The translations under genes were made by a program, and so were the position numbers. From Microbacterium saperdae (GTDB lineage Bacteria > Actinomycetota > Actinomycetes > Actinomycetales > Microbacteriaceae): DNA of 64,000 nucleotides. The DNA lies in contig NZ_VFOX01000001.1 in assembly GCF_006716345.1 (NCBI RefSeq), forward strand, positions 806,001-870,000, written 5' to 3'. The notes below the pieces were generated by a model, which searched no databases, was not told the origin of the DNA, and saw only the letters and a list, made by a program, of their open reading frames with translations. Shown here in pieces: positions 8,125-16,372 of this stretch. The first letter of the stretch is position 1. Each line of letters opens with the position of its first letter.

Positions 8125-9117
8125 ATGACGGGAACACCGGAACCGATACTGCCGCTGTCCTTGCTGGCTTCGAACCGGGAGCAATTCAACGCGGTCTTCT
8201 ACGAGCCCGTGAGTGTTGCACTCCAGACCAAGACAAATCTGCATCTGCATGTACTACGGGTGCAGAACGGCGACTTCGACCTTCCGGCCCTGTACCGCGT
8301 GCTGAAGAACAACAGCGTTGCGTACGTGCTGTCGCGCCTGAACTATCAGAAGGCGCTAGAGGATCCTGGGCGGATGATGGAAGTCGCGACAAAGGTGCAG
8401 TCACAGTTCCGTATGCCCGACGACAAGGCGGGTGAAGGTGGAGAGGTGATCCTGTACTCGCTACTGGAGGGGCACCTGGGCGCGCCCAAGATTCTCTCGA
8501 AGATGGAAATCAAGACGAGTAGTGAACACTACGTCCACGGGTCGGACGGCGTACATCTGCTGCGCACGGGGGATAACAGCTACCAGCTGATCTTCGGAGA
8601 ATCAAAAATGTACGGGGATGCCGGTACGGTCGGGTCGAGCGCGAAGCGCGGGATAAAAGCCGCCTTCACTTCTGTTGGCAAGGTGCACGAGGACGGGTTC
8701 GACTTCGACACCTGGCTGGTGCAGTCCGAGCTGCTGAAGGAGAAGCTTGACGCGGAGAAGCTGGCGTTGCTGTCGGCGATCCTGCTGCCGTCGTCGGGCG
8801 GTGGTGACGACGAAATCAAGAAGCACAACGCCTTCGGCATCTTCGTGGGCTACGAGGTCGACGTGAGCGACCTGAAAGTGGAGGACATGGAGCTGGACGC
8901 CATCGAGGACGAACTCCGGAAGCGGGCGACCGACGCGATCGTCGCCCAGCACGACCTCATCAAGCAAGAGATCACCGACCGTGGCCTCGGCGTGTACCCG
9001 ATCCATATGTATGCCGTCCCATTCGCAAAACGAGGCGAGGGAGACAAGATGCACGGCATCGAGAGAATCCGCTTCGATCTGGCCGCGCAGCTTGGAAATC
9101 ACGAGGCCAAGAAGTAG
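8125..9117 (+). CDS. hamA: Hachiman defence nuclease subunit HamA (DUF1837)
   Basis: HamA is the effector of the two-gene Hachiman anti-phage system; with HamB it forms a complex that degrades DNA when genome damage or phage replication is sensed. The 330-residue protein carries a PD-(D/E)xK-type nuclease core: GEGGEVILY at residues 103-111 (Glu104/Glu107), HGSDGVHLL with Asp141, and FGESKMY with Glu159 and Lys161. This matches the DUF1837/Cap4-like pattern. The start has a good GGGGAG ribosome site 6 bases away. hamB begins on the very next base after the stop, so the two are cotranslated. Base composition looks lower in GC than neighbouring housekeeping genes, as expected for an acquired gene. 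Confidence 0.88.
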   Translation: MTGTPEPILPLSLLASNREQFNAVFYEPVSVALQTKTNLHLHVLRVQNGDFDLPALYRVLKNNSVAYVLSRLNYQKALEDPGRMMEVATKVQSQFRMPDDKAGEGGEVILYSLLEGHLGAPKILSKMEIKTSSEHYVHGSDGVHLLRTGDNSYQLIFGESKMYGDAGTVGSSAKRGIKAAFTSVGKVHEDGFDFDTWLVQSELLKEKLDAEKLALLSAILLPSSGGGDDEIKKHNAFGIFVGYEVDVSDLKVEDMELDAIEDELRKRATDAIVAQHDLIKQEITDRGLGVYPIHMYAVPFAKRGEGDKMHGIERIRFDLAAQLGNHEAKK

Positions 9118-11781
9118 ATGCCTGCTCAAATCGCAGCCGACGCGCTGTCGGACATGATTGTCGCGCGGTCGGACTACCAACAGGACCTTGCCGCCATCGA
9201 AGCCGCAGTTTCAGAAGTGTTCCTCACTGGGACTGCGTCTTCCGAGCTCACCGATGAGCAGGTCACTCGCCTGCTCCGATTCGCTGACATCATGTCGCAC
9301 TCGACGCAGCCCGCCCACCGTGAAACGGCCTACACCATCATTGCGTTGCTGCGAGAGTACGAGGAGCTCGTCGGGCTGTCGGATCACGTGAGCACGCGCG
9401 CCGCAGCCGTCGCCACAGCCGTACTCATCGAACTGGGCAACTTCCCTGGCCTTCGGACGCTGTCCAACGCAACGGAATCGACCTACGCGCTGCCGGTTTC
9501 GCGGGGCATCCTGCGTGCGGCCAAGGAGGTCATGCAGGCGACCAAGCACGGGACAGCGACGCTCACGGACACCCAGTTCCAGATCGCTGAGAAGATGCGC
9601 GGGGAGGACTTCTTCAGCTTCTCGGGCCCGACGTCGCTAGGGAAGTCGTTCATCCTGAAGGACGCGATCTATGACATCGTGCGCCGCTCCGATCTGGATC
9701 AGCACTGCATCGTCGTGCTTGTCCCAACTAAGGCGCTCATTGGCCAAACCGCCGCCGACCTTCGCGAGCTGCTGAAGGATGTGCCGGAGGTGAATGTCGC
9801 GACCTTCCCGACGCTCCCGCTGTTCCTGCGCCGCACCTATCCGCGCACCGTCTTCGTGCTCACTCCCGAACGCTTGCTGCGCTACCTCTCGAACGCGGTG
9901 CGCGACATCGACTACCTGATCGTCGACGAGGCCCAGAAGGTCATCTCCAAGAAGGACGCACGCTCCTCGATCTACTACCACGCGATCGTGGAGACCACCC
10001 GCCGGTTCGCGACCAAGCTGATCTTCGCGTCCCCGAGCATCGAGAACCCGGAGCTGTTTCTCGAGCTGTTCGGGAAGGCGACCAACGGTGCGCTCGCGGT
10101 GCGCGAACGCACGGTGGCTCAGCAGCGCTACTTCGTGGACCTAGTCGACCGTGCCCAGTATTTCCTGTCCGCAGCGAGCGGTGGAGAAGGGAAGCTGCAG
10201 GCAGTACCCGACGCCCGCACGCCGATTCAGCTGGTGACATCGCTGAGCGGCGAACGAAAGTCAATCGTCTACATCAACAGCTCGGCGAAGTCTGCCGAGT
10301 TCGCGCTTGAGCTCGCAAAGACGCTGCCGAAGGCCACAGACCCCACCATCGCCGAACTGATCAAGTTCGTGAAGGAGCACATCCACAAGGACTACTTCCT
10401 CGTGAAGACGCTCGAGCACGGCGTCGCGTTCCACCACGGGAAGATGCCACAAGAGGTGCGCGAGAAGGTCGAGGCCTCCTTCTCCGATCCGACGTCGAAG
10501 CTTCAGTACGTCGTCTGCACTTCCACTCTCCTCGAGGGTGTCAATCTCCCGGCGAAGAACATCTTCGTCCTCAATGACACGCATGGGCCGGCGGGCTTCG
10601 GGAAGATCGACTTCGAGAACCTTGCCGGACGTGCCGGGCGCCTCACATACGACTTCTCCGGCAACGTCATCTGCGTGCGCCATGAGTCGAATGGGTGGAG
10701 CGAGACTCGACGCGAGCTGATTCCGCGCGGCGAGCCGATCATCGCGGAGAGCTTCCTTGTCAATCCGGGCAACAAGCGCAAAGACTTCACTGACATTGGG
10801 TACGTGCTTCGGGGGGAGCCGATCCCGAGCAACCCCTCCAACGACGCCAAGCGCACCGTCGAGCAATACACGTCGATTCTCATGCTGCATGTCCTCGGCA
10901 AACAGCAGACACCGCTTCGTGCCCTCTTCCTGGAGAAGGTGAAGGATGGCGCGAAGCTGCTCGATCGTGCCGTCACGTCCTTTACTGGCTCGGAGGAGGT
11001 GCTTCGCCGCGCACCCGGCATCCAGCCGAAGTATCAGAACGCGGTGTGGGACGATCTCACCGAAGGGCGGGCAGGCGCGCTGGTGCCTGCGGACACGGTC
11101 GATCTGGACTACTCCCTGTTCGAGCAGGTATTGATTCGTCTCGGGGCCTTGTACAACTGGATCGTTGAGGAGTCTGGCGGCAACGATGACCGGCTCGTGC
11201 CTGCCACAGAACCTGGCTACAGCGCACGTCTCCGGTACTGGGCGATGCTGATGTCGTACTGGGTGAAGGGTGACCCACTCGTTCTCGTGCTGAGTCGCAC
11301 AATCGCCTACCACGCTGAGCAAGGCACGATCACCTACCGGGACTGGACGCGGGACCCATCCCTGGTAGTCGAACGCTTTAACGCCCGCGACCCGAAACAC
11401 ATCAACCTCATCATCGAAAAGACCATGCGGGACCTTGAGACCGGACTCCGGTTCAAGATCATCAGCTACCTCGAGAACTACTACGACCTCGCCGTTCAAG
11501 CAATGGGTGCGGACGGCGCAGGGATCAACGTGGCCAAGCTCGTGGAGTATGGCTCGAGTGACCCACGGGTGATCAACTTGCAGGAAGTTGGCTTCTCTCG
11601 TGCTGTCGCACTCGACCTGACCAGCAAGTACGCCAGCCATCTCACCTTCACGTCGGGCGGAGAGCTCGAGGCGGTCGACGTCGACGCGCTCCTTGCCCTG
11701 GCTGACGTTGCGGATGAGACGCGTGAGGAGCTCGAGAACATCCTGCGCAAGGCACCCGTTGCTTCCGGCGAAACCGTGTAG
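9118..11781 (+). CDS. hamB: Hachiman defence helicase subunit HamB
   Basis: HamB is an SF2 DEAD/DEAH-type helicase that in Hachiman loads on DNA and controls the HamA nuclease. The 887-residue product has a 160-residue helical N-terminus, then Walker A GPTSLGKS (residues 170-177), motif Ia VPTKALI (202-208), motif II DEAQ (270-273), a motif V-like TSTLLEGVNLPA near residue 467 and motif VI NLAGRAGRL near residue 500. The last 350 residues are a helical C-terminal region that is typical in length but has no motif I can name. It abuts hamA with no spacer. All ATPase motifs look intact, so the system is probably functional. Confidence 0.88.
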   Translation: MPAQIAADALSDMIVARSDYQQDLAAIEAAVSEVFLTGTASSELTDEQVTRLLRFADIMSHSTQPAHRETAYTIIALLREYEELVGLSDHVSTRAAAVATAVLIELGNFPGLRTLSNATESTYALPVSRGILRAAKEVMQATKHGTATLTDTQFQIAEKMRGEDFFSFSGPTSLGKSFILKDAIYDIVRRSDLDQHCIVVLVPTKALIGQTAADLRELLKDVPEVNVATFPTLPLFLRRTYPRTVFVLTPERLLRYLSNAVRDIDYLIVDEAQKVISKKDARSSIYYHAIVETTRRFATKLIFASPSIENPELFLELFGKATNGALAVRERTVAQQRYFVDLVDRAQYFLSAASGGEGKLQAVPDARTPIQLVTSLSGERKSIVYINSSAKSAEFALELAKTLPKATDPTIAELIKFVKEHIHKDYFLVKTLEHGVAFHHGKMPQEVREKVEASFSDPTSKLQYVVCTSTLLEGVNLPAKNIFVLNDTHGPAGFGKIDFENLAGRAGRLTYDFSGNVICVRHESNGWSETRRELIPRGEPIIAESFLVNPGNKRKDFTDIGYVLRGEPIPSNPSNDAKRTVEQYTSILMLHVLGKQQTPLRALFLEKVKDGAKLLDRAVTSFTGSEEVLRRAPGIQPKYQNAVWDDLTEGRAGALVPADTVDLDYSLFEQVLIRLGALYNWIVEESGGNDDRLVPATEPGYSARLRYWAMLMSYWVKGDPLVLVLSRTIAYHAEQGTITYRDWTRDPSLVVERFNARDPKHINLIIEKTMRDLETGLRFKIISYLENYYDLAVQAMGADGAGINVAKLVEYGSSDPRVINLQEVGFSRAVALDLTSKYASHLTFTSGGELEAVDVDALLALADVADETREELENILRKAPVASGETV

Positions 11782-11904
11782 GTGGGACCGTGAATAGACA
11801 AAGCCCGTGTTACTCAGGGCCCCGAGCGCGGAGCGTCCGAGGTCCCGGTGACAGACTGCTCGCTACGGTTGATGCCGTGACCCGTTCCATCGGCATGCCC
11901 CGGC

Positions 11905-12807
11905 GTGTCGATGAGTGATGCCCCGGGCAGCGCCCATGGCCTGTCAAGGGAGGATCGGGAGGCGTTCTCGGCTGCGCTTCTCCGTTTCTTTGATGAGCTC
12001 GAACCTCTGCTCCTGGGCGGATTCGGCGAGGAGCTTCCGGGCTCGCGGGCCGAGCGTTTAGCGCAGGGGACGTTTCCGTCCAACTCCCAGGGGCCGTATC
12101 CGGGACGAAACGCGCTCGAGACGGTGCTCTTCGCGACCCTGGCGGGGCTGGATCATGCGCGGCTGCTTGCGAGGGCCCTGCTGCACGACGACGCCGCATT
12201 CTCTATCGCGACGCTCGCGCGCGGGGCCGTGGAGGCGTATGCGCGGGCCTGGTGGATCAGAGAGCCGGACGAGGATTCGGCGATACTGGTTCGCTGGCTC
12301 TCAGGCTTGGCTTCGGAACTGAGCACGTTTGATCGCCTCCGGCCCGACGCGGTCCTCCATGAGATGCGCGGCCGCAACACGGACGCGGCTGCTGTGCTCG
12401 CCGGCGTGATCGACGATATTGAACAGCTGACAGGCAGTCGAACCCCGCTGAAGGTCAGTTACACCGCCCTGGCTGCCTCCCTGGCAGACCAATGGAAGGC
12501 GGACGGCCGAGTGGTGTACTCCGATCTATCCGGCGTGGCGCATGGAGAGTCTCTCGGGATACACGGCTTCGTGACCGTTGATGAGGATTTGAGCATCTAC
12601 CGTGTGGAGCTCAGCGCGCGGTGGGGTCTCATGGCCACACAATGGACGCTCTCGGCAACAACCCTCGTGAGTCGTGAGGTGCTCAGAATACTCGGCAGGG
12701 ATATCCCGCAGGCACATCCTTGCGCGGTCGCTCATGACGCTGCAGCGAACCTGCTTGCCTCAGCTCGCGGGCGCATCCTCCATCCTGACTCGGCTTCCGA
12801 ACGTTAG
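11905..12807 (+). CDS. hypothetical protein in defence island
   Basis: I do not recognise this 300-residue protein. It is predicted soluble and mostly helical, with a central segment (ALLHDDAAFSIATLARGAVEAYARAWWI, residues about 90-118, written here in part: FSIATLARGAVEAYARAWW) that is reminiscent of HEPN-like or hospital-type helical bundles, but no catalytic RxxxxH motif is evident. A late HGESLGIHGF segment sits near residue 212. The start may be GTG at 11905 or ATG at 11911; neither has a strong ribosome site. It lies 123 bases after hamB on the same strand inside the island, so an accessory or independent defence role is possible but unproven. Confidence 0.6.
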   Translation: MSMSDAPGSAHGLSREDREAFSAALLRFFDELEPLLLGGFGEELPGSRAERLAQGTFPSNSQGPYPGRNALETVLFATLAGLDHARLLARALLHDDAAFSIATLARGAVEAYARAWWIREPDEDSAILVRWLSGLASELSTFDRLRPDAVLHEMRGRNTDAAAVLAGVIDDIEQLTGSRTPLKVSYTALAASLADQWKADGRVVYSDLSGVAHGESLGIHGFVTVDEDLSIYRVELSARWGLMATQWTLSATTLVSREVLRILGRDIPQAHPCAVAHDAAANLLASARGRILHPDSASER

Positions 12808-13168
12808 CTCTCATCATGTTCAAGCTTGACGCGTCGGGCGGTGCTGTATGACCGAAGAGATCGCCCCGATCAGCAAAATGCGGACACTCTTCCTCGTGTT
12901 CGTGGCGCACTCTTGACAGCCTGAAACAGGCGCTCTTCAGCCAACAGCCCGCGCTGACGTTCAACGAGAAGAGTCCGACCTTGGTGGTCGAGATCACTCG
13001 CCACGTAACAGTGCGGGCTCTTTTCGTGCTTGCCGTTGTTGCGCACTGTGGGGCGCATGGCAGCATGGTGCGGCTTCGAGTGGCCGCACTCGACTCGCGA
13101 CCCTGCCGCGTGATTCAAGCAGCGATGCAGCCTGGAGAAGCCCGTGTCCCCGCAGACCGGCCGGTGAC
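12808..13168. other. gene-free stretch inside the island
   Basis: About 360 bases in which no frame on either strand shows convincing coding character; the open frames present are short and lack a plausible start with ribosome site. It lies between the 300-residue protein and the broken HTH gene and is probably decayed island DNA. Confidence 0.5.
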
Positions 13169-13532
13169 CTACCGAGCCTGCGTGACGGCCTTGATGATCG
13201 TGTTCGTCGAGATGCCAAGCTGCCGCCCGATTGCGGCGGCCGATGCGCCTGCGGCGTGCTTTGAGCGGGCCTCATCGAATTCAGCCGCGGTCATGCGTCG
13301 CAACGTTGAGACACCAGCGTCCGCCAGATGCTTGCCCGCGGTCTGCCGGGTGACGCCCAACGCCTTTTGCGGCCGCGACGACGCTACCGTGCTGCTGGTA
13401 GTGCGCGAGAAGTTGCTCGATCTCATCTGGCCGAAGTTGACGTGCCGTTCTTGGCGCGCTCGTTCTAGCGCCGTTCGGCTTGGATTTCTGAGCCTTCTCG
13501 ACGAGATCCCTCACGCCGTGCGGCGCACCCAT
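13169..13532 (-). pseudogene. double helix-turn-helix protein, single frameshift
   Basis: Two minus-strand frames join to give one protein of about 120 residues: a first HTH (LRPDEIEQLLAHYQQHGSV followed by KALGVTRQTAGKHL) and a second, resolvase-type HTH (AARSKHAAG-type helix, AAIGRQLGISTNTIIKAV). The break is a single extra base in the T run at 13365-13368 (A run on the coding strand), between GSVVAAA and KALGV. Small double-HTH proteins of this style often accompany serine recombinases in actinobacteria. ATG at 13532 is a possible start. A sequencing error in the short homopolymer cannot be excluded. Confidence 0.65.
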
Positions 13533-13554
13533 ATGTTTCGAGTACGCATGCAGC

Positions 13555-13562
13555 AGGTCCAC
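13555..13562 (+). repeat. octamer AGGTCCAC matching the tRNA-Ala 3' end
   Basis: The same eight bases occur at 6544-6551, spanning the tRNA 3' acceptor strand and first base of CCA. Each copy is followed within 40 bases by a GAAGCCCCC hairpin. It may be the trace of a target-site duplication, but the match is too short to be certain. Confidence 0.3.
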
Positions 13563-13567
13563 AGAAC

Positions 13568-13601
13568 AAAGAAGCCCCCGGCTCACGCCGGGGGCTTCTT
13601 T
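13568..13601. terminator. strong bidirectional terminator at the right end of the island
   Basis: A perfect 15-base-pair stem, AAAGAAGCCCCCGGC (13568-13582) with its complement (13587-13601), encloses a TCAC loop. The A-rich and T-rich ends allow it to work in both directions: it would end transcripts leaving the island and those of the small membrane-protein gene on the minus strand. Confidence 0.85.
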
Positions 13602-13632
13602 CTTGTTCTCGCCCCGTGATCGGTCGCGACTG

Positions 13633-13857
13633 TCAGCTGGCGGTCTGAGCGAGGATGCGCTCAAGCCCTTTGGCATATTGCGCTTCGACGATGTAGAGGC
13701 CTGTGACCGTCAGCAGCAGTATTGCGAAGGCCACGGTGCCGAGAACGGGAAGGTTGTTCCACAGCGCGACGGCTCCGGAGACCAGACCCATAAGAGCCGC
13801 GACTCGTATCACCAGCACGCTTCTCCTCCTCCGTGCAAGTGTCGATTCGTATCTCAT
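13633..13857 (-). CDS. small two-TM membrane protein
   Basis: A 74-residue protein with a basic N-terminus (LARRRRS) followed by two hydrophobic segments (about residues 14-30 and 36-54) and a short polar tail. ATG at 13857 is chosen because GGAG lies 7 bases upstream; an in-frame ATG at 13875 has no such site. No family recognised. It ends next to the 13568-13601 terminator and stands alone, divergent from the HNH gene. Confidence 0.6.
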   Translation of the reverse strand: MRYESTLARRRRSVLVIRVAALMGLVSGAVALWNNLPVLGTVAFAILLLTVTGLYIVEAQYAKGLERILAQTAS

Positions 13858-14035
13858 CGCTGAACTCCGATTCATCCCGACATTGAGTCGACGCGGGAAA
13901 TGCCGAGCCTGACAGGTCGCGGGCTGCGCAACAATCGGCAGAACTAGGGGATTGCGGTCGGCATCGTGGTTCTGTCTCTGCAGGCTAAGCGATTCGCACC
14001 ACAGGATCTCCCTCCCGCCGCGGTACCGTGAGGAC

Positions 14036-14425
14036 GTGCCAGCCCGTCGCAAGGTCCCCGCGTCCGCGCGCACGCCTGCCGCTCGCACGCGCTATGCGCG
14101 TCGCAGACAGAATCGGCTGTCGCGCGTGGACAACGACCTCACTCCCGACCAGTGGCAGGCGCTGATGGAGGCGTGGGAGGGCTGCGCCTACTGCCAGAAC
14201 CCGGCGCCGGCGCTGCAGCGCGACTGCATCATGCCCGTGTCCCGCGGTGGTCGCTACACCGTGGAGAACGTGGTGCCGGCGTGCGCATCATGCAACGCGA
14301 GCAAGAACAACAGCGAGGTCACGTCGTGGCTGCGTCGGAAGAAGCTCGACGAACGGGCGTTCCTCGTCCGTCATGCGACGATCCTGAAGTCCCTCGTCCC
14401 CGCTGCGGAGGACGAGGGACTGTAG
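14036..14425 (+). CDS. HNH endonuclease-family protein
   Basis: A 129-residue protein with an Arg-rich start and a central HNH/McrA-like fold: CAYC at about residues 48-51, then the RDCIMPVSRGGRYT segment, then NVVPACASCNASK, giving the two structural CxxC pairs that bind zinc. The position usually occupied by the catalytic His (DH) reads Asp-Cys, so catalytic activity is doubtful or altered. GTG at 14036 is preferred because TACCGT lies exactly 6 bases upstream (leaderless pattern); an upstream ATG at 13952 would add an unlikely Cys/His-rich extension. It is convergent with the aminotransferase gene, 13 bases away. Confidence 0.75.
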   Translation: MPARRKVPASARTPAARTRYARRRQNRLSRVDNDLTPDQWQALMEAWEGCAYCQNPAPALQRDCIMPVSRGGRYTVENVVPACASCNASKNNSEVTSWLRRKKLDERAFLVRHATILKSLVPAAEDEGL

Positions 14426-14438
14426 TTCGTCAGCGTCC

Positions 14439-15824
14439 TCAGAGCACCGACTGCGCGCGGGTGAGCACGTCGCGCAGGATCTGCTCGATCTCGCGGAACT
14501 CCGGCTGACCGACCGTGAGCGGCGGTGCGAGCTGGATCACGGGGTCGCCCCGGTCATCCGCGCGGCAGTACAGACCCGCTTCGAACAGGGCGGGGGAGAG
14601 GAAGCCGCGGAGCAGCCGCTCGGACTCCGCGTCGTCGAACGTCTCCTTCGTGGCCTTGTCCTTCACCAGCTCGATGCCGAAGAAGTAGCCGTCTCCGCGC
14701 ACATCGCCGACGATCGGGATGTCGAGCAGCTTCTCGAGCTCGGCGCGGAACAGTGGAGAGTTCTCGCGCACGCGCTGGTTCAGTCCCTCCTCGTCGAAGA
14801 TCGCGAGGTTCTCGAGCGCGACAGCCGCGGAGACCGGGTGGCCGCCGAACGTGTAGCCGTGCGGGAACGACATGTCGCCCTTCGAGAAGGGCTCATAGAT
14901 CCGGTCGCTGACGACCGTGGCGCCGATGGGCGAGTATCCGCTGGTCATGCCCTTGGCGCACGTGATCATGTCGGGCACGTAGCCCAGGCCCGTGCACGCG
15001 AACGTGTGGCCGAGGCGGCCGAACGCGCAGATGACCTCGTCGGACACGAGCAGCACGTCGTGACGATCGCAGATCTCGCGCACCCGGGCGAAGTAGCCGG
15101 GAGGAGGCGGGAAGCATCCGCCGGAGTTCTGCACCGGCTCCAGGAAGACCGCGGCGACCGTGTCGGCGCCTTCGAAGAGGATCATCTCCTCGATGCGATC
15201 AGCGGCCCAGCGGCCGAAGGCCTCGAGATCGTCGGTCGGCCCACCCATCTCGGCGGCGCGGTAGAAGTTGGTGTTCGGCACGCGGAAGCCGCCGGGGGTG
15301 ACCGGTTCGAACATCGACTTCATCGCCGGGATGCCGGTGATCGCGAGGGCACCCTGCGGGGTGCCGTGATAGGCGACCGAGCGGGAGATGACCTTGTGCT
15401 TGGTGGGCTTGCCCATCAGCTTCCAGTAGTGCTTGGCGAGCTTGAAGGCGGTCTCGACGGCCTCGCCGCCTCCGGTCGAGAAAAAGACGCGGTTCAGGTC
15501 GCCCGGTGCCTCGTCGGCGAGGCGGTCGGCGAGCTCGATCGCGGCAGGGTGCGCGTACGACCACAGCGGGAAGAACGCCAGCTCCGACGCCTGCTTCGCT
15601 GCGGCCTCCGCAAGTCGACGGCGCCCGTGCCCGGCGTTGACCACGAACAGGCCCGCGAGCCCGTCGAAGTACTGCTTGCCCTTGGCATCCCAGATGTGGT
15701 GCCCGTCACCTTTGACGATGATCGGCACACCGGACTGCTCCATCGTGGACTGTCGGGTGAAGTGCATCCAGAGGTGGTCTTTGGCCATCGCCTGGAGTTC
15801 GGCTTCGTTGCGTGTGGTGCTCAT
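14439..15824 (-). CDS. class III PLP-dependent aminotransferase
   Basis: A 461-residue class III (omega-amino acid/polyamine type) aminotransferase, the usual length for SpuC/beta-alanine-pyruvate-type enzymes. Visible landmarks are GLAGLFVVNAGHGR near the N-terminus, FFSTGGGEAVETAFKLA (phosphate-binding turn), SRSVAYHG, the DEVICAFGRLG strand with the PLP-binding Asp, and CAKGMTSGY with the Schiff-base lysine near residue 289. The substrate is not determined; putrescine, GABA, taurine or beta-alanine are all plausible. Its start overlaps the end of the upstream Lrp gene by 4 bases, so the regulator and enzyme form one operon and the enzyme probably answers to an amino acid ligand. Confidence 0.88.
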   Translation of the reverse strand: MSTTRNEAELQAMAKDHLWMHFTRQSTMEQSGVPIIVKGDGHHIWDAKGKQYFDGLAGLFVVNAGHGRRRLAEAAAKQASELAFFPLWSYAHPAAIELADRLADEAPGDLNRVFFSTGGGEAVETAFKLAKHYWKLMGKPTKHKVISRSVAYHGTPQGALAITGIPAMKSMFEPVTPGGFRVPNTNFYRAAEMGGPTDDLEAFGRWAADRIEEMILFEGADTVAAVFLEPVQNSGGCFPPPPGYFARVREICDRHDVLLVSDEVICAFGRLGHTFACTGLGYVPDMITCAKGMTSGYSPIGATVVSDRIYEPFSKGDMSFPHGYTFGGHPVSAAVALENLAIFDEEGLNQRVRENSPLFRAELEKLLDIPIVGDVRGDGYFFGIELVKDKATKETFDDAESERLLRGFLSPALFEAGLYCRADDRGDPVIQLAPPLTVGQPEFREIEQILRDVLTRAQSVL

Positions 15825-16285
15825 CTGGTCCCCCAGTTGTAGAGCTGCTTCTGCAGCTTGGCGTAGATGAAGGTTTCGGTCGAGAGGACCCCGTCGATGG
15901 GGCGGATGACGTCGTTGATCAGCGCGAGGAGATCCTCGTCGTCCTCGCAGACGACCTCGGCCAGGACGTCGAAGGAGCCGACCGTGATGACCACGTAGTC
16001 GATCGCCTCGATCTCCGCGACGGCCTCGGCGACCCGGCGTGCGTCGCCTGAGACGCGGATGCCGATCATGGCCTGGCGGTGGAAGCCGAGCTGCATGGGG
16101 TCGGTCACGGCGACGATCTGCATGATGCCGGACTCCGTGAGACGCTGCACGCGCTGGCGGACGGCCGCCTCGCTCAGGCCGACCACGCGTCCGATGTCGG
16201 AGTAGGAGCGGCGCCCGTCTTCCTGGAGGAGCTCGATGATCGTCTTCGAGACCTCATCCAGCGTGGGGTGTTTTCTCGGGCTCAT
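15821..16285 (-). CDS. Lrp/AsnC-family transcriptional regulator
   Basis: A 154-residue regulator with the family order: an N-terminal winged HTH (IIELLQEDGRRSYSDIGRVVGLSEAAVRQRVQRL, residues about 16-48; named here as GLSEAAVRQRVQRL) and a C-terminal RAM ligand-binding domain (residues about 65-145, with YVVITVGSFDVLAEVV). It overlaps the aminotransferase start (ATGA, 4 bases) and probably senses the amino acid that the enzyme handles, controlling its own operon. The next gene on the strand starts about 90 bases further upstream and may use a separate promoter. Confidence 0.9.
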   Translation of the reverse strand: MSPRKHPTLDEVSKTIIELLQEDGRRSYSDIGRVVGLSEAAVRQRVQRLTESGIMQIVAVTDPMQLGFHRQAMIGIRVSGDARRVAEAVAEIEAIDYVVITVGSFDVLAEVVCEDDEDLLALINDVIRPIDGVLSTETFIYAKLQKQLYNWGTR

Positions 16286-16372
16286 GGTGCGATCTTCGCA
16301 CTCGGAACGAGGTTCAGCAACCGATTTCGCGCTATGGGTTCCCTGGACCTGCGGAAAACAGCAGGAAGTGGA

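Larger units (their letters stand above)
6554..13602. mobile_element. genomic island at tRNA-Ala, carrying Hachiman defence; integrase decayed
   Basis: The segment starts immediately at the 3' end of tRNA-Ala and ends at a strong terminator at 13568-13601. It contains a broken serine recombinase, hamA-hamB, an unrecognised gene and a broken double-HTH gene, none of which belongs to the core metabolism on either side. Several stretches, notably hamA, look less GC-rich than the flanks. The octamer AGGTCCAC occurs at the tRNA end (6544-6551) and at 13555-13562; both copies sit just before a GAAGCCCCC-type hairpin, so they could be remnants of an attachment site, but eight bases is weak evidence. 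The exact ends are inferred. Confidence 0.6.

Noticed and set aside
12981..13619. 212-codon plus-strand frame over the broken HTH gene
   Set aside because: It reads through the terminator hairpin and lies antisense to recognisable HTH motifs.
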